Shown: one piece after another, positions 45,968-54,655 of the stretch
How positions within the stretch are numbered: position 1 is the stretch's first letter
How the letters are laid out: each line of letters starts with the position of its first letter
DNA from: Chitinophaga tropicalis
GTDB lineage: Bacteria; Bacteroidota; Bacteroidia; Chitinophagales; Chitinophagaceae
Assembly: GCF_009758205.1 (NCBI RefSeq)
Contig: NZ_WRXN01000018.1
Location: forward strand, 57,474-121,473
Length of the DNA stretch: 64,000 bases
Direction of reading: 5' to 3'
The notes under the pieces: model-generated
Told to the model about the DNA's origin: nothing
Seen by the model: the letters and a program-made list of their open reading frames with translations, nothing else
Databases searched by the model: none
Position numbers and translations under genes: made by a program

Positions 45968-46723
45968 TTACAAACCGTAAATACCGCCGGAAACGGAGAC
46001 TTTCTCTCCTGTAATCCATGCCGAATCGTCGGAAGCAAGAAATACGGCTACTTTCGCAATATCTTCCGGCTGGCCGGTACGGCCAAGTGGGGTATTGGCA
46101 ACCATTTTCACTTCAGCATCGCTGCCTATAACGCCCGCACTGTGAGTGCCTTCTGTTTCTACCATGCCTGGTAAAATAGAATTGATACGAACGTTTTTTG
46201 CGCCCAGTTCTTTTGACAAAGCAATAGTAATAGCATCCAAGGCCGCTTTAGTTGCAGAATATACTGACCCCTCCGGAAGAGGGGTTTTACCTGCCTCTGA
46301 ACTTATGTTAATGATGTTACCACCTTTGTCACCAAACAGTTTTAAAGATGCCTGGATGGTGAGTAAAGATCCCAGAACGTTTGTGTTAAATTGCTGGTGA
46401 AAAGAATCTGCTGAGAATTCTTCAATCGGGGCGAATTGATAAATGCCGGCATTGTTTACCAAAATATCCAGCGAGCCGAAAGCATTCTTTGTTTCTTCAA
46501 ACAGCCTTGTCACGTCTGATTCCTGCGATACATCACCCTGTACTGAAATTGCCGTTCCTCCATTATCTGTTATGGCTTTTACGACTTTGTCCGCACCTTC
46601 CCTGCTGGAAGCATAATTGACTACAACCTTTGCCCCTTCTGCTGCGAAATACTTAGCAATTGATGCGCCTATTCCTTTTGATGCGCCTGTAACTACTGCT
46701 ACTTTGTTTTTCAGTTTATTCAT
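45968..46723 (-). CDS. SDR family oxidoreductase (glucose dehydrogenase/FabG-like)
   Basis: 251 residues. TGASKGIG (cofactor), NNAGIYQF, ISSEAG with catalytic Ser, YSATKAAL with Tyr and Lys, ILPGMVETEG, and the usual end WITGEKVSVSGG. Asn-Tyr after the second strand (VVVNYASSR) suggests NADPH preference. It is transcribed away from the HxlR gene, and a TAACTTTG -7 box for it (46752-46759, minus strand) lies among GTAAC repeats, so HxlR probably represses it. Substrate unknown. Confidence 0.93.
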   Translation of the reverse strand: MNKLKNKVAVVTGASKGIGASIAKYFAAEGAKVVVNYASSREGADKVVKAITDNGGTAISVQGDVSQESDVTRLFEETKNAFGSLDILVNNAGIYQFAPIEEFSADSFHQQFNTNVLGSLLTIQASLKLFGDKGGNIINISSEAGKTPLPEGSVYSATKAALDAITIALSKELGAKNVRINSILPGMVETEGTHSAGVIGSDAEVKMVANTPLGRTGQPEDIAKVAVFLASDDSAWITGEKVSVSGGIYGL

Positions 46724-46751
46724 TTCCTTTCGTTATTTGATGATTGAGGAA

Positions 46752-46827
46752 CAAAGTTAGACAGGTTCAATGTACTTTAGTAACTTTGTAACGAAAAGTA
46801 ACAGTAACCTGGAGGTAACAAAGTAAC
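46752..46827. promoter_or_regulatory. Divergent promoter region with six GTAAC repeats (candidate HxlR operator)
   Basis: GTAAC occurs at 46780, 46788, 46798, 46804, 46815 and 46823, the outer two pairs each 8 bases apart. TAACTTTG (TAnnTTTG consensus) is present on the plus strand at 46781-46788 for hxlR and on the minus strand at 46752-46759 for the SDR gene. Repeats reach to 3 bases before the HxlR ATG. Confidence 0.55.
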
Positions 46828-46829
46828 AT

Positions 46830-47183
46830 ATGGAGTGCGCTAAATTTGAAAGTCAGGAACACAAAAAGGAAATGATGGCTGTCCAGGATTCAATGGACGT
46901 GCTGAATGGAAAATGGAAAATACCTATCATTTCATCCATTTGTTTTTATAGCAAAAGAAGGTTTTCCGATATTTTAAATGATGTAGCCGGCATATCTAAC
47001 AAAATGCTGAGTAAAGAATTAAAGGAGCTGGAAATAAATAAACTGATCAGGCGGATAGTTTTAGACACACAGCCTGTGACCGTTCAGTATGAACTTACAG
47101 AACATGGCAAAACATTACAGACCATAATTAACAACCTGACGGAATGGGGAATTCAACACCGGAAGGAAATTGTCGGGAAGTAA
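46830..47183 (+). CDS. HxlR family transcriptional regulator
   Basis: 117 residues. A single winged helix: MDVLNGKWKIPIISSICFYSKRRFSDILNDVAGISNKMLSKELKELEINKLIRR, then VQYELTEHGKTL, the HxlR/MarR-like signature, with the usual N-terminal Cys (MECAKF) that in some members senses electrophiles or oxidants. Divergent from the SDR gene, its probable target. Confidence 0.93.
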   Translation: MECAKFESQEHKKEMMAVQDSMDVLNGKWKIPIISSICFYSKRRFSDILNDVAGISNKMLSKELKELEINKLIRRIVLDTQPVTVQYELTEHGKTLQTIINNLTEWGIQHRKEIVGK

Positions 47184-47250
47184 TGGAATGGGACCTGTTA
47201 TATAGAAATGCGGGTTGGCAGTATTCCACTTTTCGATTAAGCTGAAACAG

Positions 47251-47288
47251 AACAAAGGCTTTTTGCCTGGTGACAAAAAGCCTTTGTT
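47251..47288. terminator. Bidirectional terminator between HxlR and SnoaL-like genes
   Basis: A perfect 15-bp stem (AACAAAGGCTTTTTG) with an 8-base loop, A and T tracts in both arms, placed between two convergent genes. Confidence 0.8.
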
Positions 47289-47307
47289 CCAAATAGCGTG
47301 TAGCAGA

Positions 47308-47673
47308 TCAATAAAAAAATTGTTCTGATATAATCTTCCCATCTACGACCTGGAATATGCCAATCTCTTCCAGCTGCACACGGCCCCTATTTTTAAAAGT
47401 AATGTCTCTTTTCAGAATAACACTGAAGAAATCTCCCGTAGCCAGGGGTTCACTACAGGATTGGCTATGAAGTACTTCCCTTGATTCACGGAAAGCTTCG
47501 CCTTTGGCCATGACGGCTGATTTTCCTTTTGTAACGATCTGCATACCTTTTAAGGCAGCGTGTTCCGGTTCCACAGATATAACATTGTCTGCATAATATT
47601 TATTCTGTATCTCAATGTAATTATTCTGGCATGCCAGTTCATAGTATTTGTTTGCCATTTCCTGTGTAGTCAT
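47308..47673 (-). CDS. SnoaL/NTF2-like protein
   Basis: 121 residues in the cone-shaped NTF2-like fold: ANKYYELACQNNYIEIQNKYYADNVISVEP helices followed by strands ending EEIGIFQVVDGKIISEQFFY. Members are small enzymes, cyclases or stress proteins; no catalytic residues can be assigned. Single-gene unit. Confidence 0.8.
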   Translation of the reverse strand: MTTQEMANKYYELACQNNYIEIQNKYYADNVISVEPEHAALKGMQIVTKGKSAVMAKGEAFRESREVLHSQSCSEPLATGDFFSVILKRDITFKNRGRVQLEEIGIFQVVDGKIISEQFFY

Positions 47674-47754
47674 AAATACTGTTTTTAATATTTATGTGCA
47701 AATCTGAAGTACAGGAGTGACAACCCTATGTCAGTAGCCTCCGGCGACCGTTAA

Positions 47755-50070
47755 TTATCCTAATTTCCCGTCCAGTTCCAGCATTTGCAATACTATTGAT
47801 CGCTTTATCCGTTCTATCACTTCAGGTGTTTCATTATCCCTGGTGATGGCATTTTTTAACTGTTCGAAAACAGGCATGATCTTATCCAGGAATTCCGGAT
47901 AGCTATACTGGCCATGTGCAGCTTTAAACAGGGATTCCAAACGTACGAGGTGAGATTCCGCATTTATCCAGCGGCTGTTCATGTAGTGATCATAAATATT
48001 ATCACTATAGTAGTCTTTAGAACCATTTTGCTGCATATACCGGTTGAAGTACGGCCTAAAACGCCGGTATAATTCCAGGCGTTGTTTTTCCTGTTCTGTC
48101 AGTTCTTTCTGTTCATCCGGCCATTCGTAAATGGCAAAAGTACATACAAGCGTTACCAGGTAATCTGTGCCGGCTCCTTCGTCTACTCCTGTGGCATATT
48201 CTGCAGGCATTTGTTCCAATACTGCTACTACATGTTCGTTTAAATAAGGGTACTGGCTTCCATCAGGCTTCCACCGCGGGCGACGCCCTTTACCAGGCAC
48301 AGCTCCCAGGTTGGCGTAGGCTTCTTTCAACATTATAAAGTCCGGGCGGTCAAACAAAGGTTGCAGGTCGTTATCCACCATTATTTTATTAAATAATTCA
48401 TATCCCGAAAACCAGGCAGCGGCTACATATTTAATGGCTTCCCCGTAATTACCTAATGCCACATAAAAGCAGGCCAGGTGGTGATTGAGATAAGGATTTA
48501 AATAATGCGAATGATAAGGCTTCAGGTGACTGAACCACTCCAACCCTTTTTCTAAAGAAGAAGTATCCTTCCTTCCGGATTCTTCATACAATTTCCAGCA
48601 GAAATATAAGTGGTTATTGAAATTGCGTAAGCAGTTATTATTATAGGCAAACCCCGGAAGAGAGGAAGCTAAGTTCGTTACCAACCAACGGTGGGTGGAT
48701 TCATAATCATATGTACCTTCTATTGAAAAAAAGGAAACTTCTGCATTCAGCTTTTCAATTTCATCAACGCATTGCTTTAGCCAGTCTAAGAACTGCTCAG
48801 AGGATTTACGTATTACTAAAGCCTTGCCAAGGGGAACACCCTGAAGGGATTGTGCCGGAAAAAAACGGTTTTTGTATTTATTGAACCTTACAATTACCAA
48901 TGGTCCGTCTTTATCTTCTCCATATTTAATAACCGGCGCTACGAGGCTATTTTTCCATTTCTCCACTATTTTCTGCTGTATTTTTCCTTCCTTTGCGCTC
49001 AGTTCCTTTTCTGTAAAACTGGTAGCATCTATTTCCTTCACCTGCTCGTTACCCAACCATACCTGTTTTGAGCCAGCAAGCAATATTTCATCGTAAAAAA
49101 CGATCTTTTGGGGTAACGTGTAGCTGCCCAGATCTTCCTGTAAAATGGGAGTTTTATTGAGATACAGATAATTCTTATCGCTGGCCAGCCATTCGCTGTT
49201 CAGTTTGAAAGTAGCTGCATCAGCCATCGGCATTGGATTCAGCTTATCGTCATATACCATATCTTTTGCTATGTAGTAAGTGGTATATGCGCGATGCAGC
49301 ATTTTAAAGCTTGCAGGATCTGTTTCTATACAGTTATCATCAATAATAACATGCCGGCTGTCATGAAGCCCATAGGGCTCTTTCATCAACTCCTGCAGGT
49401 TGATGTTACTGAAGAACTTTATTTCTTTAGCCGGTCCATTACAATAGTAAAAATCTTTGCCATTATAATAATAGTTTTCAAAAACCAACATTGGCTTTAG
49501 CGGTGTGGCCAGGTGATATTCTTCTTTCAGCTTTTTTACCCGATGTTCTTCCTGCACCTTTATGTATGCACGCTGAACAGTTTTATCCATTATCTTCTTT
49601 GCGGAAAGCAGCACGCGGGAATAATTCTCATCTTCTACCGCATATTTGAAGAAATTCGGCCATGTTTCTTTCACAATTGCTTTCCACTCCTTTTCAGGAA
49701 TATCTCTGTCTACCCATTTCCGGTTGTTTATACCTAATGAGTACACACAGTCATCCTGACTAAGATTCAGGCTATCCAACGTAGCTGTTAAATAGCCATG
49801 GCTGTCTGCCTCAAGAAAGGGTTCTATGTCCAGTAATACCTGTTTATAGGGGCTTTCTTTAAGGAATGCGCTGTTACCATGATTGAAGTAGAAGAAGCCA
49901 TACAGTGCCTGTTCTTTTTTAATATAACGAAGCATGTGAAAGATCTGTCCTCCGCCATTCAGTTCTTCAAAGATTTCTTTTGCTATTCCCGGGGCTACTT
50001 TTTTGAGGTATTTTTTATAGCCATCTTCATTGATAAATACTTTGGCAATTATGCCTACGGGTTGTGACAT
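47755..50070 (-). CDS. Large cytoplasmic protein with DKNYY-like and TPR-like segments, unknown function
   Basis: 771 residues, no signal peptide or membrane span. Residues about 195-345 contain aromatic-rich strands such as DFYYCNGPAKEI, TYYIAKDMVY and WLASDKNYLYLNKTPI, resembling the DKNYY repeat family. Around 520-590 (HHLACFYVALGNYGEAIKYVAAAWFSGYELFNK, DLQPLFDRPDFIMLKEAY) is a TPR-terminal-type motif. The last 140 residues are helical. Such mosaics in Bacteroidota often accompany toxin-immunity or conflict loci, but nothing here proves it. It is transcribed after the 244-residue gene upstream (14-base gap). Confidence 0.7.
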   Translation of the reverse strand: MSQPVGIIAKVFINEDGYKKYLKKVAPGIAKEIFEELNGGGQIFHMLRYIKKEQALYGFFYFNHGNSAFLKESPYKQVLLDIEPFLEADSHGYLTATLDSLNLSQDDCVYSLGINNRKWVDRDIPEKEWKAIVKETWPNFFKYAVEDENYSRVLLSAKKIMDKTVQRAYIKVQEEHRVKKLKEEYHLATPLKPMLVFENYYYNGKDFYYCNGPAKEIKFFSNINLQELMKEPYGLHDSRHVIIDDNCIETDPASFKMLHRAYTTYYIAKDMVYDDKLNPMPMADAATFKLNSEWLASDKNYLYLNKTPILQEDLGSYTLPQKIVFYDEILLAGSKQVWLGNEQVKEIDATSFTEKELSAKEGKIQQKIVEKWKNSLVAPVIKYGEDKDGPLVIVRFNKYKNRFFPAQSLQGVPLGKALVIRKSSEQFLDWLKQCVDEIEKLNAEVSFFSIEGTYDYESTHRWLVTNLASSLPGFAYNNNCLRNFNNHLYFCWKLYEESGRKDTSSLEKGLEWFSHLKPYHSHYLNPYLNHHLACFYVALGNYGEAIKYVAAAWFSGYELFNKIMVDNDLQPLFDRPDFIMLKEAYANLGAVPGKGRRPRWKPDGSQYPYLNEHVVAVLEQMPAEYATGVDEGAGTDYLVTLVCTFAIYEWPDEQKELTEQEKQRLELYRRFRPYFNRYMQQNGSKDYYSDNIYDHYMNSRWINAESHLVRLESLFKAAHGQYSYPEFLDKIMPVFEQLKNAITRDNETPEVIERIKRSIVLQMLELDGKLG

Positions 50071-50084
50071 AGATGATTGGTCTG

Positions 50085-50819
50085 TTATTTTCTATTGAGG
50101 TAATTGTGATATTTCTTTGATAAGTGAGTCCCTACATTAAAGAATTTGTCTGTACCGGAACCAGCGTCTTTATACTCCATGTCCAGCAATTCTTTGTTGA
50201 AATATGTTGTAAGCTCTTCCAGGGTATGGCGGCTCCAGTCTGTTTTTTTGAGGGCATGTTTACCTCTGTCTTCTGTTGCGTAAATGAAGGGAAATGAGAA
50301 TTCCTTTTGTACAGATAGCTTGCCGGCTTTTATTTCAGCATCAGACATGTTTATCAACGTATGAATGGTTGTATTTCCAGTCACAGTGAGGCAGGTGCTT
50401 TTCTTAAGGCCTTTGCCTTCTATGAAGAATACTTCTTCCACGTTTAAGTTACCGGCAACCTGGGCCAGGCCTTCTGTTTTGTCAGGGTAACGTGTCCACA
50501 TGTTCTTAGTTTCTACATTTCCAGCTATCAGCCCCTGATAAAAACTTAAAACTTTGCAATGCACGTTGCCTAACACTACCGGTTGAGAAAGACGCAGGTC
50601 TTCGTTATCATTTACATACTTGTAGAAAACGTCCCAATAAATATCATTCAGATCGAGGGTTTCTGTTTCGATATCACCTTCATGAACAGGGAAAAGGCTT
50701 TCATCAAACTGGGTTTTGTCCTTTGCTTTTTCGTACAGCGCTTCCAGTTTATTACCTGCCGGCAGGATTTTTTTTAAGTCCTTGTAGGGAACAGTTTTTA
50801 AGTTGTTTCCGTGAATCAT
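50085..50819 (-). CDS. Unknown protein, possibly right-handed beta-solenoid
   Basis: 244 residues, cytoplasmic. The centre has regularly spaced hydrophobic strands (LSQPVVLGNVHCKVLSFYQGLIAGNVETKN, LAQVAGNLNVEEVFFIEGKG, CLTVTGNTTIHTLI) in which G-N-V/L-x-V/T turns repeat about every 20 residues, as in bactofilin-like or polymer-forming beta-helices. No family is certain. Cotranscribed with the 771-residue gene. Confidence 0.6.
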   Translation of the reverse strand: MIHGNNLKTVPYKDLKKILPAGNKLEALYEKAKDKTQFDESLFPVHEGDIETETLDLNDIYWDVFYKYVNDNEDLRLSQPVVLGNVHCKVLSFYQGLIAGNVETKNMWTRYPDKTEGLAQVAGNLNVEEVFFIEGKGLKKSTCLTVTGNTTIHTLINMSDAEIKAGKLSVQKEFSFPFIYATEDRGKHALKKTDWSRHTLEELTTYFNKELLDMEYKDAGSGTDKFFNVGTHLSKKYHNYLNRK

Positions 50820-50823
50820 TGTT

Positions 50824-51054
50824 CTATTTATTTAGCGAGTATAGGTTTTCAATTTCCTGATTGGCATTATTTGCGGTTTTTACAATATACTGACGAAAAT
50901 AATATTTCCATTTTAAAAATACTACAAACTTTGTCCCAGCTATAGCAAGATACAATATATTTCTAAAATATGTATAATTGACAATATAATCAAAGTGTAT
51001 CAGTCTGACGGTGTAACTGATTTTTACAGAGGGCTGTAGGAGGTTAATGTTCAA
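50824..51054 (-). CDS. Doubtful small open frame
   Basis: 76 residues, rich in Tyr, Ile and Phe, no recognisable domain. It overlaps the end of the membrane-protein gene by 11 bases and ends 4 bases before the next start, which suits an operon, but the AT-rich composition could equally be chance. Confidence 0.22.
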   Translation of the reverse strand: MNINLLQPSVKISYTVRLIHFDYIVNYTYFRNILYLAIAGTKFVVFLKWKYYFRQYIVKTANNANQEIENLYSLNK

Positions 51055-51370
51055 TACTATAATCTATGGAGCTGTAATCCTTGTTTTGTACCATAAAATA
51101 CAATACTTCTTCGCAATTCTCCCATATCGTATTATTATAAACAAAAAAAGTAAGCCTGATATTGTTACTAATTGTATCTACAGCGCTCACATTCTGTATC
51201 TTTTTGAATGAAGGGTGCGCCTGCAGATCTTTATACACTTTCTCCATTCTACCTTTTTGAACTGTGGCATTAATACAAACAATAGTAGGTCCATAATTAT
51301 ACACACCTATATTAACTATGCAGAACAACACAATTCCTATTAACACTTTAATCAGAAACTTCTGTAACAT
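51044..51370 (-). CDS. Small single-span membrane protein, unknown function
   Basis: 108 residues from the ATG at 51370; a GTG at 51442 would add 24 basic residues. One membrane helix near residues 5-22 (FLIKVLIGIVLFCIVNIGVY) then a periplasmic alpha/beta domain (NATVQKGRMEKVYKDLQAHPSFKKI ... IRLTFFVYNNTIW ... DYSSIDYSIEH). Unrecognised family. The loop pattern and Cys pair may reflect a folded extracytoplasmic domain. Confidence 0.5.
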   Translation of the reverse strand: MLQKFLIKVLIGIVLFCIVNIGVYNYGPTIVCINATVQKGRMEKVYKDLQAHPSFKKIQNVSAVDTISNNIRLTFFVYNNTIWENCEEVLYFMVQNKDYSSIDYSIEH

Positions 51371-51468
51371 ACGACGGAAATTAAAGGCAGCTGTAGATAC
51401 AGCCGCCTTATTTACACCTACCTTTTTACTAGAATATTGCACGTTTTAATAATCAGCAACCAATACGT

Positions 51469-51591
51469 TCAGCTCAGCCTGCCTGAGACATGAAGAGCTC
51501 TATCTATAATTTCCTTTAGTGAATGCTCTCTTTGTGCATTCATAGAGGGGACTGATAGTAAAAGAAAGAAAGCATGTAAAAATTGTTTCAT
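51469..51591 (-). pseudogene. Truncated TolC/outer membrane efflux protein gene (5' remnant)
   Basis: An ATG at 51591 opens a 40-residue frame: a clean signal peptide (MKQFLHAFFLLLSVPSMNA) followed by REHSLKEIIDRAL, the standard first helix of TolC-type outer membrane efflux proteins, then a TGA at 51469. The roughly 400 residues that should follow are absent in all frames. It lies 175 bases after the LytTR regulator gene on the same strand. Confidence 0.55.
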
Positions 51592-51699
51592 GAATCTCTG
51601 ATAATTTGAATTGAGCATTTAAAGGAAGACCCTACCATATTTTTTTAGTATGGTACAAAGGTTCATACATATCCTGTACTGTACAATTGAATGTAAGAT

Positions 51700-51711
51700 G
51701 AGATGGACAAA
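51700..51711 (-). promoter_or_regulatory. Candidate LytTR regulator site upstream of the truncated TolC-type gene
   Basis: TTTGTCCATCTC on the minus strand, 109 bases before the remnant's ATG. The same 12-mer with one change stands on the plus strand at 53664-53675, at the other end of the two-component operon. Confidence 0.3.
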
Positions 51712-51766
51712 TTGAGGAATGAAAGGGATTATGCTAAACTGAACGGAATGAGGGTCTTATAAGCAT

Positions 51767-52528
51767 TCAATGCTGAGACAACCACTCTACAAACAGGGTG
51801 GTTTTTAACTTGCCTACCAGGATCTGCTCTTTAAAGGGTATGTTAAGGTTTACTACGATCTTACGGTTAAAGAAATGAGTGGCGTCCTTTACCGCTTTCC
51901 GGTTTACAAGGTATTGCCGGTTGGCCCTGAAAAAAGAAGGGGCAAAAGAGCATTCCAGGTCTTCAAGATTTTCGTTTACAATGAATTTTTCCTGGCTGAA
52001 AGTGTAGGCGAAGGTATATCCGTTCTCACTAAAGAACACTGCTATCGTAGCAGCTTCCAGGGGGATGATCTTATCTCTTTGCCGGATGATCACGGCATTT
52101 TTCCGGGGAGAGATCTTTGTTTCGAGCAGGTTTAACTGTTCTTTATACTTCTCATTATTTCTTGTAAACTTTTTCTCCAGTGTAACATATTTTGTCAGCG
52201 CTTTTTCTATCGCTGTTTTGTTAAAGGGCTTCAGTATATAGTCAATACCTGTAGTTTCAAATGCTTCTGAGAAATAATTATTGTAAGCGGTGCAGAAAAT
52301 AATAGGTACCTGGGTCTCCATTTTTCTGAATATATCAAAACTAAGTCCATCCCCCAACCTGATATCAGAAAAGATCAGATCTGTATCAGTGTTATTCTTA
52401 AAATATTCAATCGCTTCTTCTACGGAATGCAGTACTGCGGCAATCTCTACATCTGTTCCTGTTGCAAGAATGGTCCTCTTCAGATCTTTTGCAGTAAGTT
52501 TCTCATCTTCAATAATTACAACTTTCAT
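51767..52528 (-). CDS. LytTR family response regulator
   Basis: 253 residues. Receiver domain (1-120) with acidic pocket IIEDEK, phosphorylated Asp55 in LIFSDIRLGDG, Thr in FCTAYN and Lys in YILKPFN. A LytTR DNA-binding domain follows (about 150-250: VIIRQRDKIIPLEAATIAVFFSENGYTFAYT ... FFRANRQYLVNRKAV). Its ATG overlaps the kinase stop (ATGA). Targets are probably the neighbouring barrel gene and the truncated efflux gene. Confidence 0.95.
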   Translation of the reverse strand: MKVVIIEDEKLTAKDLKRTILATGTDVEIAAVLHSVEEAIEYFKNNTDTDLIFSDIRLGDGLSFDIFRKMETQVPIIFCTAYNNYFSEAFETTGIDYILKPFNKTAIEKALTKYVTLEKKFTRNNEKYKEQLNLLETKISPRKNAVIIRQRDKIIPLEAATIAVFFSENGYTFAYTFSQEKFIVNENLEDLECSFAPSFFRANRQYLVNRKAVKDATHFFNRKIVVNLNIPFKEQILVGKLKTTLFVEWLSQH

Positions 52529-53553
52529 ACGTGATGATCATTTAGCAGGTATACTTTGGCGCTGAACTCGTCTTTGGTATCGATGATCTCTATCTCTTTA
52601 TTTGCAATAATTCTATAACGCTGTCTCAGGTTTCTTAATCCTGTACCTATAGTATCTACAGCCTTTGCAGGCATTTTATTGTTACTTACCAGGATGGCAT
52701 CGCCATCTATATAATTAATATTGATATACAGTGGTCTTTTTTCTGTAAATGTGTTATGTTTAAGAGCATTCTCCACGAGTGTCTGAAGAGCATAGGCAGG
52801 TATCTGCATGTTATATACATTATACGGGATGTTCACATTAAAGATCACAGAATCTTCAAACCGTACCTTTTGCAGATCAATATAATCGTTGGTGAATTTC
52901 AGTTCTTCTTCTAATGATACCAGGTCACTTTTATGCACTTCTACGGAATAGCGCAGAAATTCTGATAGCTTTACTGAATAATTTTCAGCTTCATCGGGGT
53001 TATCTTTTATTAAAGATTTCAGGACACTAAGCGTATTAAACAAAAAGTGAGGCTGAAGTTGCTGAAGCAACACCTGCTTCTGTGTTTCAAGGTTACTTAC
53101 TTTGAGGCGCTGGATTTCAATTTCGGCATTCTTATGTTTTTGCGTTGCCAATATTGAGTTGCATATTATCATAATAATGGCATTAACCGCAATTGTTGAA
53201 ACAATCGGATATACAATGAAAGTATCCTTTCTGAAATATATTTCACCTTCAGCAACAAAAGAAGGCTCCGGTAATCTCTCTTTAAGTAAAGCCAGCAGCG
53301 TATAAATAACAAAAATAACAGCATAACTGAGAATATACCATCTCCATTTTTTCTCTGCTCCTAAATGACGGATGATAGAGATGTTAATGCCCCAGAAGAC
53401 GAGCACATTAGCCGTCAGAACAGAACCTGCGAACAGGAGGAAAATAACCGGCACCTTATTAAAAACGTAAACAGGAGTTACCCCGTATAAAGCAATTATC
53501 GGCGACGAAATAACGGCTGTCTTCATTAATCTTATATGTAGATCCTTATCCAT
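52525..53553 (-). CDS. LytS/YehU-type sensor histidine kinase
   Basis: 342 residues. Four membrane helices in the first 135 residues (about 13-30, 36-58, 72-90, 113-134), a coiled linker, then the His_kinase domain with phospho-acceptor His169 in LQPHFLFNTLSVL and an ATP-binding region (LQTLVENALKHN, GTGLRNLRQRY). Partner of the LytTR regulator encoded behind it. Signal unknown; membrane-embedded sensing is typical of this class. Confidence 0.95.
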   Translation of the reverse strand: MDKDLHIRLMKTAVISSPIIALYGVTPVYVFNKVPVIFLLFAGSVLTANVLVFWGINISIIRHLGAEKKWRWYILSYAVIFVIYTLLALLKERLPEPSFVAEGEIYFRKDTFIVYPIVSTIAVNAIIMIICNSILATQKHKNAEIEIQRLKVSNLETQKQVLLQQLQPHFLFNTLSVLKSLIKDNPDEAENYSVKLSEFLRYSVEVHKSDLVSLEEELKFTNDYIDLQKVRFEDSVIFNVNIPYNVYNMQIPAYALQTLVENALKHNTFTEKRPLYININYIDGDAILVSNNKMPAKAVDTIGTGLRNLRQRYRIIANKEIEIIDTKDEFSAKVYLLNDHHV

Positions 53554-53655
53554 GCTAATTACTCCAAAGTTAAATTATTTCAAACTAAATGTTTCCGGTA
53601 ACAAGCACCTCTTAACCGGGTATTTGTCCTTCATTTAATGATTATTGCCATTTGA

Positions 53656-53696
53656 GCCTACATTTTGTCCATTTCAACAAGGCCTACACATTTTGT
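53656..53696 (+). promoter_or_regulatory. Direct repeats upstream of the barrel gene, candidate LytTR operator
   Basis: GCCTACATTTTGT (53656-53668) and GCCTACACATTTTGT (53682-53696) are near-identical direct repeats 26 bases apart, and the first overlaps TTTGTCCATTTC. LytTR proteins bind spaced direct repeats, so this is a plausible site. It lies between the divergent kinase and barrel genes. Confidence 0.35.
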
Positions 53697-53745
53697 TTTC
53701 AGTATATACCGCACATTTGGCATTTCATACAGAAAATACTCTTCA

Positions 53746-54570
53746 ATGAAAATCAAAAAAGGGGTTAGTCTGCCTTCTTTATTTATATTAACAGGCCTTT
53801 TATATAGTGTAAAAATCAATGCCCAGCAACAACTACAGGATAATGACTGGGAGCTTGCCAAATTTGACCGGTATGAAAAGAAGCTGAAATTCAGCATGGA
53901 TTCCCTGAAGCTGATCTATAAGCATAGATGGTCTGTAGGATTTTCATTTGGTGGAATTTATATGCCCGGATATACTTCTGTGGAGAAGGATTACAAGACG
54001 GGTGTGGATATGCGTCACAGGCATTCGGTATACATGTTTTCGCTGGAATATTACCTTACCAATATAACAAGAGTTGGACTGGAAGCAGGATGGCAGAAGC
54101 TGCCTCAGAAAATTGAAAGTGATCCGGATAACGGGGCTATTAAAGGAGGCGGTGGTATCAACGTTCCTGTCTTAGCATACGTTAAGAGAGATCTTTTTGG
54201 AGGTGTTGTGAACAGAACTGCGGAAGAGCTGAAGAGTGGAAGCATTCATAACCGGCCATCCTTCTTCATGATGGCTGGAGCAGGAGTAACCTTTACCAAC
54301 CTGGTGAGGGTCCGGGCTAACCGGAATGATGCGTATCTTTCATGGTATAAGCAGACTCCTTTTACTTCCAAGCTGGGTATAGGAATGTATCAACGGGTTG
54401 GAAGGGTTATAGGTGTTGAACTTATTGCCAATTACCAGCTTTCGAGTAATTATTCACCACATATAGGCAGTGTAAACGCCTACAGCGGATTTGGTTTTTC
54501 TACAAGATTCAGTGTTATTGGCAACGGAAAATTCAGTAAAGTAAAGAAACAGATAGATAGCATATATTAG
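53746..54570 (+). CDS. Outer membrane beta-barrel protein, unknown function
   Basis: 274 residues from the ATG at 53746; the longer frame from 53665 lacks a signal peptide at its start and covers the regulatory repeats. Signal peptide to about residue 26 (VKINAQQQ). The rest alternates hydrophobic strands with turns (WSVGFSFGGIYMPGY, VYMFSLEYYLTNITRVGLEAGW, FFMMAGAGVTF, LGIGMYQRVGRVIGVELIANYQL, FGFSTRFSVIG), as in PorT/OmpW-like small barrels. Divergent from the LytTR system and probably under its control. Confidence 0.7.
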   Translation: MKIKKGVSLPSLFILTGLLYSVKINAQQQLQDNDWELAKFDRYEKKLKFSMDSLKLIYKHRWSVGFSFGGIYMPGYTSVEKDYKTGVDMRHRHSVYMFSLEYYLTNITRVGLEAGWQKLPQKIESDPDNGAIKGGGGINVPVLAYVKRDLFGGVVNRTAEELKSGSIHNRPSFFMMAGAGVTFTNLVRVRANRNDAYLSWYKQTPFTSKLGIGMYQRVGRVIGVELIANYQLSSNYSPHIGSVNAYSGFGFSTRFSVIGNGKFSKVKKQIDSIY

Positions 54571-54655
54571 TCACATTGTCTTAAGTGCGGAGGGTTTACC
54601 TTGGTGATTTCTTAAATTTTCATAGATCATTTATTAATCACTAAAACCTTATCAA

